DNA from: CAZUZD01 sp964624465 | GTDB lineage: Bacteria > Planctomycetota > Planctomycetia > Isosphaerales > Isosphaeraceae | Length of the DNA stretch: 6,025 nucleotides | Reading direction: 5' to 3' | Assembly: GCA_964624465.1 (NCBI GenBank) | Contig: CAZUZD010000359.1 | Coordinates: 1-6,025, forward strand | In this document: positions 1 to 5,253 of the stretch, one piece after another | Layout: the number at the start of each line of letters is the position of its first letter | Numbering within the stretch: the first letter of the stretch is position 1 | The notes under the pieces: generated by a model | The model's input: the letters and a program-made list of their open reading frames with translations, nothing else | The model's database searches: none | Told to the model about the DNA's origin: nothing | Translations under genes and position numbers: made by a program

Positions 1-682
1 GGTCCTGCAGCAGCGAGCGGAAGCCCGGCCGGGGCGCCGGTGCGGTCCCCGGAGGGGGCAGGGTTCCCGGGGCCGCGGGGTTGCTGCGCGGGGTCGGAGC
101 CGGGGGGGCGGGGGCGGCGGCGGGCGCGGCCCGGTCACCGGCGGTGTCGGGCTCGTTCCGCGGCGAGAGGCTGGAGGGGCGGGCCCCCGGTTCGAGGTTC
201 TGGGGCCCGGCTGTCGCGAAGGCGTGCCAGGTCTGATCGGGGTCGATCACGAGCCGCACCAGCGTGCCGCCGGCGCGAGCGTCGGCGTCGGGGGAGTGGA
301 TCGCCGTGACGACCCCCTCGATGAAGTGGACCCGGGCCGGCTGGCCCGTCGCCGGAGCGACCTGGCCGGGAGCCCCCGTGGCCGGGGCTCCGGGGCGGCC
401 GGTGGCCGTGGCCCCTGGCCGGGGGATCTGCACGCCGCGCGTGCCCGGCGGGGCGGGATCGCTGGGAGACTCGGGCACCGGCGTCAGGATGTCGGCCGTC
501 GTGCGCCGGGGCGGGGTCGAGGTGTCGGGCCGCGGGTTGTCGCGGCTGGTCTTCGGGCCGGTGACCGGGTCGCCGGTCGGGAGCTGGCCATCCTGCGCCC
601 GCGCGGGGACAGCCGCGCCGAGCAGGAGCGGGACGGCGACGACGGCCGTCGCGGCCCGGCGGGGGAACCAGTGACGCTGCAT
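1..682 (-). CDS. Exported Pro/Ala-rich protein of unknown function, N-terminal part (runs off the left edge)
   Basis: I do not recognise the family. Reading the minus strand from the ATG at 682 gives 227 codons with no stop before base 1, so the C-terminus is outside the window. Codon third positions are almost all G or C, as in the other genes here. Residues 1-29 look like a Sec signal peptide: a basic start (MQRHWFPRR), a hydrophobic core (AVVAVPLLLGAAV), then PARA before QDG, giving an AxA-type cleavage site after residue 29. Residues 30-115 are a Pro/Gly/Thr/Ala-rich, probably disordered linker. Residues about 116-157 (starting ARVHFIEGVVTAIHS, ending IDPDQTWHAFAT) look like a small beta-rich folded unit. 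Residues 165-220 are again Pro/Ala-rich. AGGGAG lies 9 bases before the ATG, which supports this start. The upstream neighbour is the HEAT-repeat gene, 173 bases away. Location is inferred as periplasmic or extracellular. Confidence 0.8.
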   Translation of the reverse strand, partial: MQRHWFPRRAATAVVAVPLLLGAAVPARAQDGQLPTGDPVTGPKTSRDNPRPDTSTPPRRTTADILTPVPESPSDPAPPGTRGVQIPRPGATATGRPGAPATGAPGQVAPATGQPARVHFIEGVVTAIHSPDADARAGGTLVRLVIDPDQTWHAFATAGPQNLEPGARPSSLSPRNEPDTAGDRAAPAAAPAPPAPTPRSNPAAPGTLPPPGTAPAPRPGFRSLLQD

Positions 683-855
683 CAAACGGGACTCCCTACG
701 CCACCAAGGAGCGGCGCCCGTCCGACCCCGCGGCGCAGGGCGGCCCGGGCGCACGGGCTCTGGCGCCGGGAGAAACGCAAACCGAATGCCGTCGGTGCGA
801 TCGGGATCGGCTCTGCCCCGCCTCGCGCGGGCGGTGGCGGGCCGGCGGGCGGGCG
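683..855. other. Intergenic gap between the HEAT-repeat gene and the exported-protein gene
   Basis: This is very GC-rich DNA. Apart from the ribosome binding site AGGGAG before position 682 I see only weak features. A five-pair hairpin can be drawn just after the HEAT gene stop, but it has no T-run. I could not find a convincing -35/-10 pair, so the exported-protein gene may be co-transcribed with the HEAT gene. Confidence 0.5.
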
Positions 856-2361
856 TCAGGCCTGGGCGGCCTCGGGCGCCTGGGTCCGCACCAGCAGGCC
901 GATCAGATGCGTCAGGGCGTTGTCGGTTTCGGCCAGGGCGTCGGGTGCGACCAGCGACTGCCGCGCGGCCAGCCCCTCACGCCAGCCCAGCAGCACCTCC
1001 TGGAGCTCGAAGGCCTGTCCGCGAATGTCCTCGGGCACCAGCGCCACGGCCGGTTCGGGTCGAGAGGCCGAGCTCGGACCCACGGAGCGGATTCGCAGCT
1101 GGTCCTGCGCCGCGATCGCAGCCTGAACCACGCGCGGCTCGCGGTCGACGGCGAGCCGATCGAGCAGAGCGGCGGCCCCGGCCGGCGGGTTGGCCCACGA
1201 GGCAATCCCCTCGGCGACGGCCAGGCGGACCGAGGCGTTCGGGTCACCGACGAAGGCCGACAGCTCGGCGAGGCCCGCCGGTCCCACCAGCGCGGCGAGG
1301 GCTCGCACCGCCTGGGGACGGGCGTACGGATTCGGCTCGGCGGCGGCCATCCGCCGCACCCGTTCGAGCGAACCGAGATCGCCCCATCGGCCCACCAGGG
1401 TGACCGCCAGCCGGCGGTTCTCGGCGGCGGCATCGTCGAGCAGCGGGCGGACGAACGGCAGGGTCTCGGGCAAGTCGGCGCGCTCGAGCAGTTGTAGCAG
1501 GCTGTGCCGGAGCTTGGTGCCGGGGTCGCGGAGCATCCAGGCGAGGGCGCCGGCGGCCTGGCGGGCGTCCAGATCGCGCAGGGCGGTGGTGGCCGTGCTC
1601 CGCAGGCCGACGTTTCGGAGGGCGATCTCGATCAGAACGGGGACGGCATCGAGGTGCCGTACCTGGACCAGCGCCTGGATGTGGCACCGGGGCAGGTGGT
1701 ACGCCCGCAGCTCGCGGCCCCCGCTCGGCGGTTCGGCCTCGGGCTGAGCGGCAAGCCCTCGCAGGTTCCGCAGCAGCGCCGGGCCCGCGTCGGCGCAGCC
1801 CAGCCGGCCCACGGCCACCGCGGCGGCGGCCAGGATGTACGGCTGCGAGACGTCGAGGAACCGCAGGAGCTGGGCCCCGAGCGCTGCCGGCCCGAGCCGC
1901 CCCACGGCGCCGATCGCCGCGGCCACGACCCGGGGGTTCGAGTCCTCCAGGCAGTTCAGGATCGCGCCCCGCGCCGGCTCCGCCCGGAGCTGGCCGAGCG
2001 CATGAATCGCCGAGGCGCTCACATAAGGGTTCTGGTCCTCGACGGCCCCGAGCAGGCACTCGATGGCGCGGTCGGGCTCGGGGCCCGCATGGCGACCCAG
2101 ACCGCGGGCGCCCGCCTCGCGGGTGCGGGCGTCCGGGTCGCTGGTCACCAGGAGCAGGCTCTCGGCGACCAGCCCTTCGAGGCCGGCCGGGACCCCCCGC
2201 AGGTCGGCCAGCGCATTGGCGCCGCTGCGCCGTTCCCAGAGGAAGCCGGACCGGGTGGCACGCACCAGCCGCAGCACCGACTCGCGCGCGTCGGCCGCCC
2301 CGATCGGCTCGTGGCCGTCGAGCTCGCGCCCGGGCTCGTCGATGAGTTCCTGTTCGGCCAT
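856..2361 (-). CDS. HEAT-repeat protein (alpha-solenoid scaffold), function unknown
   Basis: The product is about 501 residues from the ATG at 2361. Repeated helix pairs with the HEAT pattern (D/N-P-x-V-R-x-x-A-A-x-A-L-G) run through residues about 66-202 and 222-423. Examples are DQNPYVSASAIHALGQL, DSNPRVVAAAIGAVGRLG, DPNASVRLAVAEGIASW and EPRVVQAAIAA. Between the two blocks is a less regular, polar segment (residues about 203-222, AQPEAEPPSGGRELRAYHLP). The last 50 or so residues are helical but not HEAT-like (ELQEVLLGWREGLAARQ). There is no signal peptide or membrane segment, so it is probably cytoplasmic. HEAT proteins usually act as protein-binding scaffolds; no catalytic motif is visible and the partner is unknown. 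The frame stays open to a GTG at 2415, and a GTG at 2394 has AGGA five bases upstream, so the start is uncertain. I chose the ATG because the protein begins naturally there (MAEQELIDEPG), with GGTGGA nearby. Confidence 0.85.
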   Translation of the reverse strand: MAEQELIDEPGRELDGHEPIGAADARESVLRLVRATRSGFLWERRSGANALADLRGVPAGLEGLVAESLLLVTSDPDARTREAGARGLGRHAGPEPDRAIECLLGAVEDQNPYVSASAIHALGQLRAEPARGAILNCLEDSNPRVVAAAIGAVGRLGPAALGAQLLRFLDVSQPYILAAAAVAVGRLGCADAGPALLRNLRGLAAQPEAEPPSGGRELRAYHLPRCHIQALVQVRHLDAVPVLIEIALRNVGLRSTATTALRDLDARQAAGALAWMLRDPGTKLRHSLLQLLERADLPETLPFVRPLLDDAAAENRRLAVTLVGRWGDLGSLERVRRMAAAEPNPYARPQAVRALAALVGPAGLAELSAFVGDPNASVRLAVAEGIASWANPPAGAAALLDRLAVDREPRVVQAAIAAQDQLRIRSVGPSSASRPEPAVALVPEDIRGQAFELQEVLLGWREGLAARQSLVAPDALAETDNALTHLIGLLVRTQAPEAAQA

Positions 2362-2677
2362 CCGCCGGTCCACCGCGACGTGGGGCCAACTCACCAGGGT
2401 CCTAACCCCACCCACCCAGGACTACTGAGCTGGGCGGGGGCCTGGAATTGGGTTTCAACTTAACTTGCTCGTCGGGGTGCGGTCCACCCTCCGCCCCCCC
2501 GGCTTCCCCGAGAATCGCCCCGAACGCCCCCACCGTCCCTATCCCCCCAGCGCCTCGGATCGCCCCGGATCAGGGCCTGGCGGCCGGCACGACGAGGGAC
2601 GGCCGGGCCGGGGATCCCCTGAATGAGGCGACCCGGACCGGCCTGAATGCGGGGCAGATCGTCGATCCAGCGCCTGC
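2362..2677. other. Intergenic region before the HEAT-repeat gene: G-tract array and an A/T-richer patch
   Basis: No gene is supported here. On the minus (sense) strand, seven runs of three or more G lie between 2548 and 2487. They are followed by the only A/T-richer patch of the gap (about 2470-2446, containing AAGTTAAGTTGAAAC). A weak promoter could be drawn there: TGGACC, 17 bases, TTAAGT on the minus strand. It matches the consensus poorly. An eight-base direct repeat, CCTGAATG, starts at 2618 and 2642, just downstream of the RbfA-like gene. I found no clear terminator with a T-run. Confidence 0.4.
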
Positions 2678-3100
2678 TCAGCGCGGCGGCGCCAGCGCCA
2701 GGCGGAACTCCAGGTTGGGGGCCCGGCGGCGGGTGATGGCGGCGGCGACCTCCGACCGGATCAGGCCGGCCGAGACGTCGATGTGCTGGATCACCGCCAG
2801 CGGCTCGGGCAGGCGGGCGCCCGGGCCGGGGGCCAGCGTCACCAGCAGGCGCGACTCGTCGGGCGCCGGCTGGACCTCGACGACCATGAGGTCGCGGAGG
2901 ATGTCGTCGGGCTGCTCGGCGAGCACCTCGCCGATCGTCTCGGCCACCTGGTGGCAGAGCTGGCTGGTCTTGCGACCGCCCGGCTTGCGGGCCTCCTGCG
3001 CGTACCGGCGGGCCAGCTCGCGCGGGTCGACCCCATCCTCGGCGCCCAGGCTGCCACAGAACCGCCGCATGGTCTTCCGCAGGGGTTTGCGCGGGTTCAT
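2678..3100 (-). CDS. RbfA-like protein (probable 30S ribosome maturation factor)
   Basis: The 140-residue product begins MNPRKPLRKTMRRF. Residues about 48-137 match the RbfA plan: a first helix (QLCHQVAETIGEVLAEQ), a strand with LMVVEVQPAPDESRLLVTL, then a helix-turn-strand ending in GLIRSEVAAAITRRRAPNLEF. The last part resembles the family signature in which G-x-I-R-S is followed by a basic stretch and then R-x-x-P-x-L-x-F (E. coli GFIRSLLG… and RIVPELTF). RbfA is a single KH-like domain that binds the 30S subunit and helps 16S rRNA maturation. E. coli RbfA has 133 residues. The basic, charged first 45 residues here are not typical. The frame stays open upstream to 3487, but composition changes before 3100, and the ATG at 3100 has a modest GTGAG site 7 bases away. 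rbfA normally follows infB, so this could be a paralogue or a diverged lineage family rather than the main rbfA. Confidence 0.65.
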   Translation of the reverse strand: MNPRKPLRKTMRRFCGSLGAEDGVDPRELARRYAQEARKPGGRKTSQLCHQVAETIGEVLAEQPDDILRDLMVVEVQPAPDESRLLVTLAPGPGARLPEPLAVIQHIDVSAGLIRSEVAAAITRRRAPNLEFRLALAPPR

Positions 3101-3257
3101 CGCTCGTCTCACTCTCTGGCTGTCGGAACTCGTGGCCCGCGCCACCTTGGGGCGCGAGGGGGTCCCTCGGCCGCCAGGATGTCGGTCGCGTCGGGCGGGT
3201 TCAATGCGGGGGACAGCGCGGTGTCGGGCGACCCGGGCAGGATCGTCCGACCGGGCG

Positions 3258-3271
3258 GGCCGGAGCCGGCC
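3258..3271 (-). repeat. Inverted repeat just after the small ORF stop codon
   Basis: GGCCGG and CCGGCC are separated by two bases, so the RNA can form a five-pair stem with a four-base loop. It begins two bases after the small ORF's TGA. A second stem, GGGCC and GGCCC around a three-base loop, lies at 3298-3286 inside the last codons of that ORF. Neither is followed by a T-run, so they do not look like a standard intrinsic terminator. Short GC hairpins are common by chance in DNA of this composition. Confidence 0.35.
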
Positions 3272-3273
3272 GC

Positions 3274-3339
3274 TCAGCGGGTGTCGGGCCAGAGGCCCCG
3301 CGGTGCCAGAGGGTGGGACAGGGGGGAGGTCGGGCGCAT
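3274..3339 (-). CDS. Possible 21-residue small protein or leader peptide
   Basis: The ORF reads MRPTSPLSHPLAPRGLWPDTR and ends in TGA. The strongest support is its start: AGGAGG lies exactly six bases before the ATG, the best Shine-Dalgarno match and spacing seen at any gene in this window. It sits about 85 bases downstream of the predicted start of a good promoter, and its stop is 173 bases before the RbfA-like start. The peptide has no signal peptide or membrane segment and is rich in Pro, Leu, Ser and Arg. It has no run of one amino acid of the kind found in classic attenuation peptides. It could be a leader peptide that tunes the downstream gene, a small protein, or a chance ORF. I do not recognise it. 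Confidence 0.35.
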   Translation of the reverse strand: MRPTSPLSHPLAPRGLWPDTR

Positions 3340-3345
3340 CGGCGG

Positions 3346-3351
3346 CCTCCT
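3346..3351 (-). promoter_or_regulatory. Perfect Shine-Dalgarno site of the small ORF
   Basis: AGGAGG is fully complementary to the usual 16S rRNA tail and is placed six bases from an ATG. The larger genes of the window have weaker sites, which makes this one stand out. Confidence 0.45.
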
Positions 3352-3430
3352 GTCGGCGCGAGGGCGAGGGGCAGGGGAGACGCGGACGGCGGCCTGGGAC
3401 CGGCTGACGCCCGTCGCGGCCACCGCGCGC

Positions 3431-3459
3431 ATCATACGGACGTGAGCCGGTGGCGGCAA
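3431..3459 (-). promoter_or_regulatory. Sigma70-type promoter for the RbfA-like transcription unit
   Basis: On the minus strand TTGCCG (3459-3454, 4 of 6 consensus bases) is followed after exactly 17 bases by TATGAT (3436-3431, 5 of 6). A TATGAT box is unusual in DNA this GC-rich, and it lies 51-79 bases beyond the dnaB stop. Transcription would start near 3424, giving a leader of about 320 bases before the RbfA-like ATG. It would make this gene independent of dnaB. The call rests on consensus matching only. Confidence 0.5.
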
Positions 3460-3509
3460 TCCACCGACCGGCCCAGCGTTTGGACACCTGCGACCCGGAT
3501 GCCGTTCGG

Positions 3510-4958
3510 TCAGAACGAGCCGCCGTCGATCATCGGGTCGTTCACGGCGGCGAGGTTCTCGAACCGCATGATGTTCCGCAGGAACGTCATCTTGACCGTG
3601 TCGGTGCGGCCGTTGCGGTTCTTGGCCACGATCAGCTCGGCGATGCCCGGCTGGTCGTTGGGGTCGTAGTACTCGGGGCGGTGCAGCAGGAGCACCAGGT
3701 CGGCGTCCTGCTCGATCGCGCCCGACTCGCGGAGGTCGGCCATGCGGGGCCGGCGATCCTCGCGGTTCTCCACCGCCCGGTTGAGCTGCGACAGCGCGAT
3801 CACGGGCACCTGGAGCTCGCGGGCCAGGGTCTTGAGCCGCCGGCTGATCTTCGAGATCTGCTCCTGGCGGCTGTCCCGGCCCTCGCCCGACTCGGGCTCG
3901 ATGAGCTGGATGTAGTCGATCACGATCATGCCCAGGCCGCTGCGGCGCTGGATGCGGCGGGCATTCGACGAGATCTGGAGCATGTTGCGCGCGGGCGTGT
4001 CGTCGATGAACATCGAGGCGCCCCGCAGGTCGTCGTAGGCGCGACCCAGCAGGGTCATCTCGCGGGTGCCCAGGCCGCGGCCCTTGCGGAGCTTGTCGCC
4101 GTCGACCCGCGACCGCGAGCAGAGCAGACGCTCGGCCAGCTCGCGCTGGCCCATTTCGAGGCTCACGAACAGCACGCCCGCCTTGCCCTCGAGCGACGCG
4201 TACTCGCACATGTTCAGCGCGAAGGCCGTCTTTCCCATCGAGGGGCGGGCGGCCAGGATGATGAGCTGCGAGCCCTGGAAGCCGCCGGTGATGTCGTCCA
4301 GGTCGAAGTAGCCGGTCGAGACCCCGCTGACCGGGTGCTTCTCCTCGCTCCGCAGCGCGATCGTGTCCATCGCCACGGTGACGACGTCGCGGAGCTCGAC
4401 CGTCTCGCCGCTGGCGTTGTCCTCGGCGATCTGGAAGATCCGGCGCTCGGCCGACTGGAGCAGCTCGTCGGCCGTCAGGGAGTTGGCGTACCCCTCGCGG
4501 AGGATCTCGCTGGCCCCCTCGATCACCTTCCGGCTGATCGACTTCTCCCGCACGATCTGGGCGTAGAACAGGGTGTTGGCGGCGTGCGGCACCGCCTCCA
4601 GGATCTGCGCCAGGGTCTCGTCGCCGCCGACCTTGTCGTACTCGCCCCGCCGCTTCAGCTCGTCGGCCAGGATCAGCGCATCGACGCGCTGGATCTTGTC
4701 GTAGAGGTCGCGGATCGAGCGGAACAGGATCTGGTGGCTGTCGCGATAGAAGTCCTCGGGGCGGAGGATCGGCACGACATCGTGGAGCCACTCGTTGTTG
4801 AGCAGCACGCCGCCCAGCACGCCCTGCTCGGCCTCGAGGTTCTGCGGCGGCAGCCGGTCCTCGGGCAACGCGGGCGCCGCGTCACGATCGCGGTCCCGAC
4901 GGCCACGCCCGTGCGATCCGCCGTTGCCATTGCCGTTGCCGTTGGAGCTCGCGACCAT
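3510..4958 (-). CDS. dnaB: Replicative DNA helicase DnaB
   Basis: DnaB is the hexameric 5'-3' helicase that unwinds DNA at the replication fork and recruits primase. From the ATG at 4958 the product has 482 residues (E. coli, 471). Residues 1-33 are a low-complexity tail (NGNGNGNG, then RGRRDRDRD). The N-terminal DnaB domain starts at RLPPQNLEAEQ (35-45). The RecA-like C-terminal domain has Walker A ARPSMGKTA (237-245), the catalytic-Glu motif SLEMG (266-270), Walker B MIVIDYIQL (344-352), SQLNR (390-394), DLRESGAIEQDAD (408-420) and the arginine-finger region AKNRNG (445-450). All key residues are present and there is no intein. The frame is open to 5240, but that stretch is Cys- and Pro-rich and unlike DnaB. 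GAGGT nine bases upstream supports 4958; an ATG at 4982 (490 residues) has no properly spaced site. It follows rplI after 295 bases. Confidence 0.97.
   Translation of the reverse strand: MVASSNGNGNGNGGSHGRGRRDRDRDAAPALPEDRLPPQNLEAEQGVLGGVLLNNEWLHDVVPILRPEDFYRDSHQILFRSIRDLYDKIQRVDALILADELKRRGEYDKVGGDETLAQILEAVPHAANTLFYAQIVREKSISRKVIEGASEILREGYANSLTADELLQSAERRIFQIAEDNASGETVELRDVVTVAMDTIALRSEEKHPVSGVSTGYFDLDDITGGFQGSQLIILAARPSMGKTAFALNMCEYASLEGKAGVLFVSLEMGQRELAERLLCSRSRVDGDKLRKGRGLGTREMTLLGRAYDDLRGASMFIDDTPARNMLQISSNARRIQRRSGLGMIVIDYIQLIEPESGEGRDSRQEQISKISRRLKTLARELQVPVIALSQLNRAVENREDRRPRMADLRESGAIEQDADLVLLLHRPEYYDPNDQPGIAELIVAKNRNGRTDTVKMTFLRNIMRFENLAAVNDPMIDGGSF
4921..4944. repeat. Four-copy hexanucleotide repeat in the start of dnaB
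   Basis: Four units of CCGTTG (one has the variant CCATTG) stand in a row. On the minus strand they encode the Asn-Gly repeat NGNGNGNG in the flexible N-terminal tail of DnaB. The unit is a multiple of three, so a gain or loss of copies would keep the frame. Confidence 0.8.
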
Positions 4959-5043
4959 GCCGGGGCGACCTCGCCGTTGCATGCCTGCTGCGCGCCACGA
5001 TGGGGCGGGGACCCGCGTCCCGACCCCGAGGTGACCTGTACAG

Positions 5044-5073
5044 ATGGTATCGGCCCCGCGCCGGGCGCCACAA
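5044..5073 (-). promoter_or_regulatory. Weak promoter candidate for dnaB
   Basis: TTGTGG (5073-5068) and TACCAT (5049-5044) are separated by 18 bases on the minus strand. Each box matches the sigma70 consensus only in part. It is listed mainly because it directly follows the terminator-like hairpin and precedes dnaB, with a predicted leader of about 80 bases. Confidence 0.25.
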
Positions 5074-5077
5074 CAGC

Positions 5078-5097
5078 AAAAGGGCCGGTCGCCGGCC
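5078..5097 (-). terminator. Terminator-like hairpin between rplI and dnaB
   Basis: On the minus strand GGCCGG and CCGGCC pair around a CGA loop (5097-5083). One C follows and then TTTT (5081-5078). A short GC stem with a T-run fits an intrinsic terminator or attenuator. The T-run is only four bases, so termination may be partial, letting some rplI transcript continue into dnaB. Confidence 0.5.
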
Positions 5098-5151
5098 GTT
5101 CGGGGTGGGTCTGGAGAGGCCTGGCAAGCCGGGCAGGCGCAGGAAACGACT

Positions 5152-5185
5152 GCGGCCGACCGCCCCGGGGGGGACGGTCGGCCGC
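5152..5185 (-). repeat. Perfect 11-base inverted repeat downstream of rplI
   Basis: GCGGCCGACCG (5152-5162) and CGGTCGGCCGC (5175-5185) are perfect complements around 12 bases, and the centre can pair further (CCC with GGG). It lies 69 bases after the rplI stop. There is no T-run on the minus-strand side, so it may act as an mRNA 3' end stabiliser, a processing site or part of the termination region. The role is inferred from position only. Confidence 0.6.
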
Positions 5186-5253
5186 GGTCGATGAGCGGGT
5201 GGCTCGACCCAGGTGGCCGGTTCGGGCCGCCCGGGGTCAAATCGGTCGCAGGC

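Larger units (their letters stand above)
3101..3509. other. 409-base leader between dnaB and the RbfA-like gene
   Basis: No full-size gene is supported. In the minus-strand direction it holds a promoter (3459-3431), a perfect ribosome binding site (3351-3346), a 21-codon ORF (3339-3274), two short hairpins (3298-3286 and 3271-3258) and then 157 bases before the RbfA-like start. After the small ORF's TGA the same frame stays open for 54 more codons and ends in a TGA at 3111-3109, eight bases before the RbfA-like ATG. Confidence 0.5.
4959..5253. other. 295-base gap between rplI and dnaB
   Basis: No gene is supported. In the direction of transcription it contains a long perfect inverted repeat (5185-5152), a terminator-like hairpin with TTTT (5097-5078), a weak promoter candidate (5073-5044) and the dnaB ribosome binding site. 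I saw no tRNA-like cloverleaf. The order suggests that dnaB transcription is at least partly separated from rplI. Confidence 0.5.

Noticed and set aside
816..855. Terminator after the HEAT-repeat gene
   Set aside because: Only a five-pair stem can be drawn and no T-run follows on the minus strand.
224..1126. 300-codon plus-strand open frame
   Set aside because: It crosses from the antisense of the exported-protein gene into the antisense of the HEAT gene, and its translation is Arg/Gly/Ala-rich without domain signals.
1504..2463. 319-codon plus-strand open frame
   Set aside because: It is antisense to the HEAT-repeat gene, whose repeats are clear on the minus strand.
3274..3276. Selenocysteine read-through at the TGA of the small ORF
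   Set aside because: A hairpin follows the TGA, but it is a simple GC stem, no selenoprotein family resemblance is visible, and such stems are common by chance here.
2448..3407. 319-codon plus-strand open frame over the RbfA-like gene
   Set aside because: Its product is Arg/Ser/Pro-rich low complexity. The minus strand gives a coherent protein fold in the same place.
3101..3487. N-terminal extension of the RbfA-like frame up to 3487
   Set aside because: The added 129 residues are Arg/Pro-rich with no domain, and they overlap the predicted promoter and the small ORF. The ATG at 3100 gives a normal length for the family.
3510..4958. Intein in dnaB
   Set aside because: dnaB is a frequent intein host, but the Walker A to arginine-finger region is continuous and of normal length.
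4959..5240. N-terminal extension of dnaB to 5240
   Set aside because: The extra residues are Cys- and Pro-rich and unlike DnaB, and they would cover the terminator-like hairpin and inverted repeat.
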